Source: a virus. Taken from it: DNA of 34,818 nucleotides. A program made the position numbers and the translations under genes. The stretch is taken from positions 1 through 34,818 of the IMG/VR virus record IMGVR_UViG_3300028592_000049; one strand, given 5' to 3'. Below the pieces are notes generated by a model. It worked only from the letters and a program-made list of their open reading frames with translations, ran no database searches and was not told the DNA's origin. This document shows positions 6,036-11,901 of the stretch, piece after piece; the stretch's first letter is position 1; every line of letters begins with the position of its first letter.

Positions 6036-6351
6036 CGACACTCCTTCGGAGGACAGCCCCGGTAGTCAGGGCCATCCCGGAAAGGACTAGGCTACCATCC
6101 GCCGAGCCTCGCGCCACGTGTTCTCCTCCGCATGGAGGCGGTCAGCCTCCTGGGATTCGCGGTAGCGCTCGGCGATGTCGTCCTCGTAGGCCTTGGCGAT
6201 GTACTCGCGCAGGCCGGTGATTTCGAGGATGTCGGCGGTGTCCAGGTTCCGGACGATATCGGCGATGATCTCGTCCTCGACCTGCTGACGGTAGGTGCTA
6301 CTCATACTCTCCTCCGGGGTTGCGAAAGGGCAGTCCACCGTAGGAGTGTCG
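6036..6351 (-). repeat. cassette arms around the 6087-6305 gene (family E)
   Basis: Downstream arm 6036-6059 matches upstream arm 6328-6351 at 21 of 24 positions. The three differences are transversions at isolated positions. A hairpin with G-U pairs lies between the stop and the arm (about 6051-6079). Arm sequence resembles those at 4215-4240 and 7606-7626. Confidence 0.8.
6087..6305 (-). CDS. small acidic helical protein, paralogue of the 3959-4186 product
   Basis: 72 residues from ATG 6305, preceded by ccggaggagagt. Helical and acidic, with EDEIIADIVRNLDTADILEI in the N-terminal half and WREARRMVA at the C-terminus. It shares order and spacing of these segments with the 3959-4186 product. 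Both units also have family E arms, so arms and gene seem to have been duplicated together. Function unknown. Confidence 0.8.
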   Translation of the reverse strand: MSSTYRQQVEDEIIADIVRNLDTADILEITGLREYIAKAYEDDIAERYRESQEADRLHAEENTWREARRMVA

Positions 6352-6362
6352 GGATAGAGGGT

Positions 6363-6657
6363 GAGGAGCCCTCGGGGTTTGGCCCGCCGAAGCGGGCCGG
6401 GGGCTAGGCGTCGAAGTAGACAGTCACCTCTGGAGAGGCGCCGCCTCCAAGGACCAGCCCGCCGTCGCACAGGTGACGGTAGGCCTTCTCTCGGGAGCCG
6501 TAGCGCTCGACGATGGCGTCCGCGTTCTCAAGGGCGAAAGTCTCCCAATCCTCCACGGTGTCCAGTGTGACGTGGATGCTGCCATCGGTCTGCGTTTCTG
6601 GGCTGATTGCCATGATGTCCTCCGTTGCTGGGTTGCACCAAACCCGGAGGGCTCCTC
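6363..6657 (-). repeat. cassette arms around the 6404-6613 gene (family C)
   Basis: Downstream arm 6363-6382 matches upstream arm 6638-6657 at 19 of 20 positions. The hairpin behind the stop (6381-6387 with 6392-6398) has a UUCG loop on the transcript strand and no U tract after it. Confidence 0.85.
6404..6613 (-). CDS. hypothetical 69 aa protein
   Basis: 69 residues from ATG 6613 with acggaggacatc upstream; the open frame beyond is leader. Sequence features: SIHVTLDTVEDWETFALENA, a helix with AIVERYGSREKAYRHLCDGG, and a beta-like end EVTVYFDA. Probably a compact alpha/beta protein. No family recognised. Confidence 0.75.
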   Translation of the reverse strand: MAISPETQTDGSIHVTLDTVEDWETFALENADAIVERYGSREKAYRHLCDGGLVLGGGASPEVTVYFDA

Positions 6658-6667
6658 GGTAGTAGGT

Positions 6668-6946
6668 CCAGCGCCTACAAGGGCAGCCGCCACAGCTAGG
6701 CGGCTGCGCCGATCTACTCAGCCGGGGACGGCCTCCACCACCTCGATGGACCACAGCCACCCGTTGATGCGGATGGTGTCTCCCTCGTCGATGTCGTAGA
6801 CCGTCAGAACGTCGTCGAGGCATTCGTGGTCGCCCACGAGTCGCCCGCGGATAGAGTGTGCTCCGCAGCCGGTCTCGGCCTCGATCAGTGTCCCGTCCTT
6901 GTACATCGTCACCTCCATGGTCGGTTGCTGCCCATGAAGGCGCTGG
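6668..6946 (-). repeat. cassette arms around the 6718-6906 gene (family A)
   Basis: Downstream arm 6668-6687 matches upstream arm 6927-6946 at 18 of 20 positions. A perfect 9 bp hairpin (6683-6691 with 6699-6707) shares five bases with the downstream arm. This is the gene-bearing sister of the empty unit at 5627-5689. Confidence 0.8.
6718..6906 (-). CDS. hypothetical 62 aa protein
   Basis: 62 residues from ATG 6906, chosen because ggaggtgacg precedes it; an in-frame ATG lies upstream inside gaccatgg but would place the ribosome site within the gene. Beta-rich small protein: MYKDGTLIEAETGCGAHSI, then VLTVYDIDEGDTIRINGW and VEVVEA-like end. A small barrel is plausible. Function unknown. Confidence 0.7.
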   Translation of the reverse strand: MYKDGTLIEAETGCGAHSIRGRLVGDHECLDDVLTVYDIDEGDTIRINGWLWSIEVVEAVPG

Positions 6947-6952
6947 GAAGGT

Positions 6953-7252
6953 CCGGCTCTCCTGTAGGGCGGCCCGTTAAGGCCGCCGGAGATCACCACA
7001 TCTGCCGCGCTGTCTGCCAAGCCTCTTTGGCCGCCCACCAGAAAAAGGCGCCGAGCACGAAGGCCCAGGCGATGGTGGGGAGGTCGGCCAAGCCGTACCC
7101 TTCGACGCTGAGAACAACGCCGAGAAGGCTCAGCCCGCCGAGGAGCCAAAGCACGATGGCTCCGAAGCGGAAGAAGATGGAAACAGCACCGCAAGCTAGG
7201 GATGCGAACATAGTCCTCTCCGTTGGTTAGAGTCGCCCAACAGGAGAGCCGG
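6953..7252 (-). repeat. cassette arms around the 6993-7211 gene (family B)
   Basis: Downstream arm 6953-6973 matches upstream arm 7232-7252 at 19 of 21 positions. A perfect 7 bp hairpin (6968-6974 with 6981-6987) behind the stop shares six bases with the arm. Confidence 0.85.
6993..7211 (-). CDS. small two-helix membrane protein
   Basis: 72 residues from ATG 7211, preceded by acggagaggact. Two hydrophobic segments, about residues 10-35 (RFGAIVLWLLGGLSLLGVVL) and 47-62 (IAWAFVLGAFFWWAA), followed by a short polar C-terminus (KEAWQTARQMW). Likely an inner-membrane protein. Its small size and position would fit a host-interaction or lysis-accessory role, but nothing in the sequence proves either. 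Confidence 0.7.
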   Translation of the reverse strand: MFASLACGAVSIFFRFGAIVLWLLGGLSLLGVVLSVEGYGLADLPTIAWAFVLGAFFWWAAKEAWQTARQMW

Positions 7253-7253
7253 T

Positions 7254-7626
7254 AGGATGCCCCGTGAAGGACGGCCCCGAAGGGCCGTCGGAGTCGCTTG
7301 GATCAAATGTTCACGAAGGTGCGATCGGCCTGCCGCCAATTCTTGAAGCCGGCAGGGGCCCGGGAACCCTTCATCACGGTGGCCGTCACCTGCAATCGCT
7401 TGCCGGTAGCAGCCGCACGCGCCTTGTAGTCCTCGAACTTGGCCTGCACGTCGCCAAGCTTGGTGGCCTCGATCACCTCGTCCGGGAAGGGCGGACCCTC
7501 GCCCAGGCCGATGCTGATCGAGATGAACCCCTGCGGGCTCACGTCGTGCACTTTGTAGGTGTGAAGTTTGATCTTCGCCATTGGGTATGTCCTCCGTGGT
7601 TGGAACCGTCCATCACGGGGCATCCT
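7254..7626 (-). repeat. cassette arms around the 7303-7581 gene (family E-like)
   Basis: Downstream arm 7254-7274 matches upstream arm 7606-7626 at 20 of 21 positions, one of the closest matches in the array. The hairpin behind the stop (7270-7277 with 7282-7289) has an 8 bp stem and a UUCG loop on the transcript strand and overlaps the arm. Confidence 0.85.
7303..7581 (-). CDS. hypothetical 92 aa protein, first gene of the leftward array
   Basis: 92 residues from ATG 7581 with acggaggacatacccA upstream. Upstream in-frame sequence to 7719 is leader. The protein starts MAKIKLHTYKVHDVSPQG and contains a charged helix (KFEDYKARAAATGKRLQV). It is basic at the C-terminus (GFKNWRQADRTFVNI). Function unknown. 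Its proximity to the leftward promoter suggests it is transcribed first. Confidence 0.75.
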   Translation of the reverse strand: MAKIKLHTYKVHDVSPQGFISISIGLGEGPPFPDEVIEATKLGDVQAKFEDYKARAAATGKRLQVTATVMKGSRAPAGFKNWRQADRTFVNI

Positions 7627-7717
7627 GGATTCTGCGGCCCGCCGCCTCGCCCTATGACCCCGATCTGAGAGGTGGCCCCCCGGAAGTATCGGTGCGAGAT
7701 CGTCGCCATGTGTTGGC

Positions 7718-7746
7718 AATATGGTCGGTTTTTAGCACACAGTAAA
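7718..7746 (-). promoter_or_regulatory. candidate sigma70-type promoter for the leftward array
   Basis: On the minus strand TTTACT (7741-7746) and CATATT (7718-7723) are separated by exactly 17 bases, in the most AT-rich stretch of the region. Both hexamers match the consensus at four of six positions. It lies about 110 nt before the first array gene. Confidence 0.5.
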
Positions 7747-7756
7747 GAGGGTTTCG

Positions 7757-7772
7757 ATCACGTTTTCGTGAT
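7757..7772. promoter_or_regulatory. inverted repeat, possible operator
   Basis: ATCACG (7757-7762), four Ts, and CGTGAT (7767-7772) form a perfect inverted repeat between the leftward promoter candidate and the RHH gene. Its symmetry and position fit an operator for that gene's product. With the following T residues it could also act as a weak hairpin. Confidence 0.4.
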
Positions 7773-7796
7773 TTTCGAGCGCACGCAATTAGGGCG

Positions 7797-8030
7797 ATGG
7801 TGGAGGGCATGAACAGCACGCCTGAGAAAGTCCGGCGCCCAGGGCGCCCGACAAAGCCGACCGACGAGCGCCTGGTCCGCATTGACATCCGCCTGCCCCC
7901 GGCCGTGCTGGCCAAGGTGGATGCGGTGGTGGACCCCGACCTCGGGGAGGACCGCGCCAGCGTGCTGCGGCGGCTGATCGTGCGCGGGCTCGAAGGTGAG
8001 GCGGTGGCTCGCAAGAGCGGGCGGGCGTGA
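7797..8030 (+). CDS. ribbon-helix-helix (CopG/Arc-type) DNA-binding protein
   Basis: 77 residues from ATG 7797, or 73 from ATG 7809. A basic N-terminal arm (RRPGRPTKPTDER) precedes a beta strand VRIDIRLPPAVLAKVDAVV and a helix pair (DRASVLRRLIVRGL), the typical RHH layout. Such proteins bind operators as dimers. It faces away from the leftward array, next to an inverted repeat, so it is a good candidate for the control-region repressor. The stop overlaps the next start (GTGA). Confidence 0.75.
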   Translation: MVEGMNSTPEKVRRPGRPTKPTDERLVRIDIRLPPAVLAKVDAVVDPDLGEDRASVLRRLIVRGLEGEAVARKSGRA

Positions 8031-8254
8031 GTGATCCCCTCGTCCCCGAGCGGGAGATCACCGAGACGCTGATCGCCATCGACGCCCCACACTTCTACGC
8101 CGGCATCGTGGCCAGGGACGGGCGCGTGGTCGAGGCCGCCCACATCGTCAAGTACATGAAGGGCTGGGACGGCGCCAAGGTGGCGGCCTACTGCAAGAGC
8201 AAGGGCTGGTCCTGGGAGGTGGTGAGCCGCACCTCGGCGGTGATGAAGGGGTAG
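8027..8254 (+). CDS. hypothetical 75 aa protein
   Basis: 75 residues from GTG 8027, overlapping the previous stop. N-terminal part beta-like (ETLIAIDAPHFYAGIVARDG), C-terminal part with KYMKGWDGAKVAAYCKSKGW. Small soluble phage protein often found next to regulators; no function recognised. Coupled translation with the RHH protein suggests a shared role or simple operon packing. Confidence 0.65.
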   Translation: MSDPLVPEREITETLIAIDAPHFYAGIVARDGRVVEAAHIVKYMKGWDGAKVAAYCKSKGWSWEVVSRTSAVMKG

Positions 8255-8490
8255 GCCCGCGGCCTGCCGAGCGCCCGAAACAGCGCCCGAAGTTTACCGC
8301 GGATAACCTGTTATTATCACGACCTTTCATTTCCCCCAGCGCCTCGGCTCCTCCTGGGCCTCGGCAAGGCGCCCGCGCCCCACTCCGCCGGGGAGATACG
8401 CGCGCCTGCGCGCGTGAGTCGCACGCCTCCCGCTCTTGACGCGGCGCCGCGAGTCTGAATCGCGTCCCTCCTCCGACCAATCACGCGACC
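8255..8490. other. non-coding gap before the integrase
   Basis: 236 bases without a supported gene. It holds a tandem gcgcccgaa pair near 8270-8292, an AT-rich stretch with GATAA/TTATC symmetry near 8302-8320, a perfect palindrome with a 2 nt centre (8398-8405 with 8408-8415), and a TTGACG near 8434 with no convincing -10 partner. Promoter or attachment-site functions are possible. Confidence 0.35.
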
Positions 8491-9558
8491 GTGAGATATA
8501 GCATGCTGCAAGCCAGCGAGTGGCGCACGTCGCGCCGGTATACGCGCGAGCAGGGGGCGAAGGCTTTCGCCCGGTTCGGTCCACCCAACGACCGTGACGG
8601 GCTGAGCGACGCGCGGGCGCCGCTCACGAACATCCAGTACGGCTCCCGGTGGTCCTGCTACGTGCGCTGGTGCCAGGAGGGCGAGCGCCAGCCGATGCCG
8701 GCGAGCGCCGGCCAGGTGCTTGACTTCTTCCGCTACCTTCGCGACGAGCGCCGGCTGACGGCGGAGTCCATCGCCCATTACCTCTGCGCGCTCTCCACCA
8801 TCCACAAGATCCACCACCATCCGAGGCTCGACCGCAGCAAGACCGTCGAGCCGATGAACGCGCTCCGGGAACGTGCGGAGCCGCCGCGGCGCATGGCCCC
8901 CCTGCGCGGCGATATGCTCGCCGACTTGGTGCGCCGCTTCGACCCCAATAACCCGCGGGACGCCCGCGACGCGGTGATCCTGCTGCTGGCCTACGCGTGT
9001 GCGTTCCGGTCGTGCGAGCTCGTGGGCCTGGACTGGGAGCGGCCGGGCTCCAGCCTCCTGGGCGGCACCGGCCACATCGCCCGAGACCCGCGCGGCGGGT
9101 ACATGATCACGTTGCGGAAGTCCAAGACCTCGCGGCGACGCTCCAAGCAGCTCCCGCTGCCGGATGAGGACATGCCATCCCTGGGGCCGTGGCTCGACTG
9201 CTGGCTCATGCACGCCGGCACCAAGCCGGGGCAACCGTTGTTTCGCTCCATGGTCAGAGGCGGTCGCATCCTCCCCCAGCGCCTGGCGGCGGAATCGGTG
9301 ATCTCGATCGTCCGCCGGCGCGTCCACGCCTACGCCCAGGCGACCGGCAAGTCGGAGGAGGAGGCGACCTACATGTGCCGTCTCTTTGGCAGCCACTCCA
9401 TGCGACGTGGGTACTGCACCACTGCCGCGGATGAGTGCGTGCCGCTTGCGGAGCTCCGCAGACGGTCCAGGCACACCAACATCAAGCAGCTCGGCGACTA
9501 CATCGAGGAGGCGGAGGGGTGGCACCGGTCGGGGCTCACGAACGGCGTGGGGTTCTGA
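8491..9558 (+). CDS. int: tyrosine recombinase (phage integrase)
   Basis: 355 residues from GTG 8491, or 351 from ATG 8503, which has gtgag upstream. N-terminal SAM-like core-binding part (about 50-120), catalytic domain afterwards. Catalytic residues visible: Arg173 (FRSCELVGL), His302 and Arg305 (HSMRRG), His328 (RHTN) and nucleophile Tyr337 (GDYI). This is the full set expected for integrases of this family apart from the less conserved Lys. It would integrate or excise the phage genome or resolve multimers. Its presence suggests a temperate phage. Confidence 0.9.
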   Translation: MRYSMLQASEWRTSRRYTREQGAKAFARFGPPNDRDGLSDARAPLTNIQYGSRWSCYVRWCQEGERQPMPASAGQVLDFFRYLRDERRLTAESIAHYLCALSTIHKIHHHPRLDRSKTVEPMNALRERAEPPRRMAPLRGDMLADLVRRFDPNNPRDARDAVILLLAYACAFRSCELVGLDWERPGSSLLGGTGHIARDPRGGYMITLRKSKTSRRRSKQLPLPDEDMPSLGPWLDCWLMHAGTKPGQPLFRSMVRGGRILPQRLAAESVISIVRRRVHAYAQATGKSEEEATYMCRLFGSHSMRRGYCTTAADECVPLAELRRRSRHTNIKQLGDYIEEAEGWHRSGLTNGVGF

Positions 9559-9830
9559 GACGTGACTCCTCACCTCACGTCCGCTCGCATCATCTAACAT
9601 TCCGCTTGCGCGGATGCGAATCAATCCGCTATAGGTCGCGTGATAGACGACCCGTCTTGCGATTCGAGTGCCGGCCTCACACCCGGCGGATGAGCGCCAC
9701 CCAGGAGAGCGTCATGTAGCCCCGACCGAGCTGCCCGCTAGTGCTGCAAGTGCGTATGCCGATGAGATGGGCATTCGACCCTGTTCCGGTGGTCTTGCGA
9801 AGTCGGGGATGCTCGACAAGGTAGCCAGGA
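9559..9830. other. non-coding gap after the integrase
   Basis: 272 bases. Two mutually exclusive hairpins use the same GCGGA: TCCGC (9601-9605) with 9610-9614, or 9610-9615 with 9624-9629. They could be an attachment-site arm or a transcription signal. Open frames crossing the region (for example 9668-9874) lack ribosome sites and protein-like composition. Confidence 0.35.
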
Positions 9831-10400
9831 ATGCGCCCAGAGCGATACTTCGTCCGATCAAGGCCGCAGCGTGAGCGACAAGCGTGTGGTCGCTTGTCCC
9901 TGCGAGGCGTATCTGCGCTGTCGCCGCATACGCGACAATTCCTGGTGGAGAAGGGGAGGCGCACTGAGCGCAAGAGCCAGCCCATCCTCCCTGGGTACAT
10001 CGTAGCCAAGATGGAGCCCGTGCAATTCCCGGTGCTCCGCGAGGTGGAGGATGTGAGCCCCCGCCCACTGATGGCAGGGGGCGAGGCGCGACCGCTCAAG
10101 CCGGTTGAGCGCGCCTACATCGGCCAGCTCGTGCGAAAGCCTCCCGCCGATCCGCGTGACCCATTCGCCGATCCGAAGAACCCGCTCGCTCCGCCACGCA
10201 AGAAGCCGGACCCCAATCGCCCGCCCTTCCGCCAGGGGCAGGAGGTGAAGGTGGTGAAGGCCGGCGCCTTCTTCGGCTTCTCCGCTGCGGTGGAGGAACT
10301 CAAACGCACGGGCAAGAAGTGGAAGGCCAAGGTGGCGGTGATGATCTTCGGCCGCCCCACGCCGCTTGATCTTGATGCCACCGATCTGGTGGCAGCGTAA
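9831..10400 (+). CDS. phage NusG-like transcription elongation/antitermination protein
   Basis: 189 residues. The first 60 look like a NusG N-terminal domain: RYFVRSRPQRERQACGRL, a basic segment, then PILPGYIVAKM, matching the W/YxxxxxPxxE and FPGY signatures. Residues about 125-175 carry a KOW-like motif (FRQGQEVKVVKAGAFFGF) and the usual beta-rich end. The middle is a proline-rich linker (DPRDPFADPKNPLAPPRKK). NusG proteins bind RNA polymerase and modulate pausing or termination. A phage copy would probably act as a RfaH-like or antitermination factor. Assignment rests on motifs. Confidence 0.7.
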   Translation: MRPERYFVRSRPQRERQACGRLSLRGVSALSPHTRQFLVEKGRRTERKSQPILPGYIVAKMEPVQFPVLREVEDVSPRPLMAGGEARPLKPVERAYIGQLVRKPPADPRDPFADPKNPLAPPRKKPDPNRPPFRQGQEVKVVKAGAFFGFSAAVEELKRTGKKWKAKVAVMIFGRPTPLDLDATDLVAA

Positions 10401-10408
10401 GGACGTAT

Positions 10409-10466
10409 AGGGGGCGTGGTCCAAACACGTAGCGGCTACCGTCTGGTGCGAGTCCAGAGGCCCCCT
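10409..10466 (+). other. tRNA-like three-stem fold
   Basis: AGGGGGC (10409-10415) pairs perfectly with 10460-10466. Inside lie a 4 bp hairpin (10429-10432 with 10436-10439) and a T-arm-like 5 bp stem with a 7 nt loop TGCGAGT (10442-10446 with 10454-10458). CCA follows at 10468-10470. At 58 nt it lacks a D arm and a proper anticodon arm, so it is not a normal tRNA. It may be a tRNA fragment or att-related sequence, a small RNA, or chance. Confidence 0.25.
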
Positions 10467-10546
10467 GCCAACCTGCCCGCCGGTCGGCTGCCAAGAGAAT
10501 AGGCCGGCACCCATAATACCCCAGCGACCGCAGTATGCGTAACGAG

Positions 10547-10575
10547 AGCCGCCACGCCGCAAGGTGGGCGGCTTT
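10547..10575 (+). terminator. hairpin with short U tract
   Basis: AGCCGCC (10547-10553) pairs with 10567-10573, extended by AC/GT with one bulge, and is followed by TTTC. It lies about 150 bases after the NusG-like gene and may end its transcript. The U tract is short, so termination may be incomplete. Confidence 0.4.
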
Positions 10576-10989
10576 CGCGTCTTAGGGCAGGACAGTCCCC
10601 CGTGCCCAGGCCGCCATTACCGGCGCCGGCGCCCGGACCGCGGTGGGCGGGCTCGCCGTATCCGCGCCGCCCTTGGGTTCCCCTACCGCGGGGCGTGCGT
10701 GGTGCGTCGTTCCTCCAGCGCGTCTGCCCAGGTGAGCCATCGCCCACAGTCGCCGTCACGCGCATGGGGCGCTTCCTCTGTACCCTCGGGGGATGAGGTG
10801 CGGGGGGCTGTCCGAAGATCAGATGGGAGGAGTGGGGCCGGCGCCTTGGATAGACCACCGCGCTGTGCTCGCGCGCTGAGGCGTCCGAAGCCGCAATCTC
10901 CGGCCCCTGCCGATACGCTTACCACACCGCGCGCCGCGCACCCAACAAGGGAGTGCGCTCGCCCGCATCACAATCAGGAGACCACCACG
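10576..10989. other. non-coding gap before the packaging genes
   Basis: About 410 GC-rich bases. Frames are open on both strands but composition is not protein-like and ribosome sites are missing until gtg at 10990. I see no clear promoter; the late promoter would be expected here. A packaging (cos/pac) site is also commonly near this point, upstream of the terminase genes. Confidence 0.35.
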
Positions 10990-11139
10990 GTGGCACGCTC
11001 GAAGATTCCGACCCCCAAGGCCTTCCCGAAGGCTCCGAAGGTGCCCGACACCTACAAGGCGCCGAAGCCCACGACCAAACTGCCCGAGACCAAGCTCCCT
11101 GTGCGATCCCCTCGAGCGGGTGGGAAGCGGGGGCGCTGA
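10990..11139 (+). CDS. small basic Lys/Pro-rich protein, 49 aa
   Basis: GTG at 10990 is preceded by caggagaccaccacg. 49 residues made of repeating K/P/T-rich segments (IPTPKAFPKAPKVPDTYK, PTTKLPETKLPV) ending GGKRGR. The frame is open upstream to 10564 but that part is not protein-like. Directly precedes the terminase small subunit. Possibly a DNA-associated packaging accessory; no family recognised. Confidence 0.55.
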   Translation: MARSKIPTPKAFPKAPKVPDTYKAPKPTTKLPETKLPVRSPRAGGKRGR

Positions 11140-11148
11140 GCCTGAGCC

Positions 11149-11901
11149 GTGGCCAAGCGCAAGAAGAAGAAGGCGGCATCCCCAGCCGTCGAGGCCGCTG
11201 CCGAGGCGGCCGAGCGACGCTCCAAGGGCCTGCCGCTGGACGATGTGGGAGCGAAGGCGAAGCCCAAGAGCGCGCTGCCCCCGCCGGAGATGAGCGCCGC
11301 GGCCGCACCCGCAGAGGAGCCTGCCTCGCCGAGCGAGGCCAGGCGCCGCGTAGACGGGCGGTTTGCGACCACCTACACGCAGGAGGCCGGCGACGCGCTG
11401 TGCGCCTATCTGGCCTGCGGCGGCTCGCTCGCCGCCTACTGCCGCGAGCCCGGATCGCCCGGCTACTCGACCGTGCTCGACTGGCTCCGCACGCACGAGG
11501 GCTTCCGCACCCAGTACAACGCGGCGCGCGAGGAGCAGGCCGACGCGCTCGCTGACGAGCTGCTCGACATCGCCGACAACGAGCCGGACACCAACAAGGC
11601 CCGCCTGCGCGTCGACGTGCGCAAGTGGACGGCCGCCAGGATGCGGCCGAAGAAGTACGGCGACCGCATCGAGAGCGTGGTCTCGGGCCACGACGGAGGC
11701 GCGCTGAAGGTCGACGTGACCCCGCAGCACCCGGGCCACGACCACCTGGCCGACATGGCCGAGCGCTTCCTCACGGGGCTGGCCAAGCACAACCCCACGA
11801 TGGCGGCCGTGATGAGCTCGGCCGCGGCCGGCGCGGCCAAGGATGCCGGCGGCGGCAAGGCTGCAGCGAAGGCCAACGGCGAGCGAGGCGCGAAGAAATG
11901 A
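11149..11901 (+). CDS. terS: terminase small subunit-like protein
   Basis: 250 residues from GTG 11149, 9 nt after the previous stop. A basic Lys/Ala-rich N-terminus (1-65) is followed by a helix-turn-helix-like core: AGDALCAYLACGGSLAAYCR, TVLDWLRTH, then ADELLDIADNEPDTNKARLR and a basic RMRPKKYGDRIE. This is the pattern of many terminase small subunits, which recognise the packaging site and stimulate the large subunit. An Ala/Gly/Lys-rich tail ends the protein. Position two genes before the large subunit supports the call. Confidence 0.75.
   Translation: MAKRKKKKAASPAVEAAAEAAERRSKGLPLDDVGAKAKPKSALPPPEMSAAAAPAEEPASPSEARRRVDGRFATTYTQEAGDALCAYLACGGSLAAYCREPGSPGYSTVLDWLRTHEGFRTQYNAAREEQADALADELLDIADNEPDTNKARLRVDVRKWTAARMRPKKYGDRIESVVSGHDGGALKVDVTPQHPGHDHLADMAERFLTGLAKHNPTMAAVMSSAAAGAAKDAGGGKAAAKANGERGAKK

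Noticed and set aside
9600-9700. Possible tRNA near the integrase
   Set aside because: T-loop-like words occur on both strands but no acceptor, D or anticodon stems can be formed together.
9668-9874. 68 aa frame overlapping the NusG-like gene
   Set aside because: No ribosome site, composition not protein-like, and it overlaps a gene with clear domain signatures.
10537-10543. Single GCGTAAC half-site
   Set aside because: A lone 7-mer is expected several times by chance in this length; no paired or phased sites nearby.
10564-10989. N-terminal extension of the 49 aa gene into a 191 aa frame
   Set aside because: The extension is Arg/Ser/Pro-rich without protein-like pattern and the good ribosome site is directly before GTG 10990.
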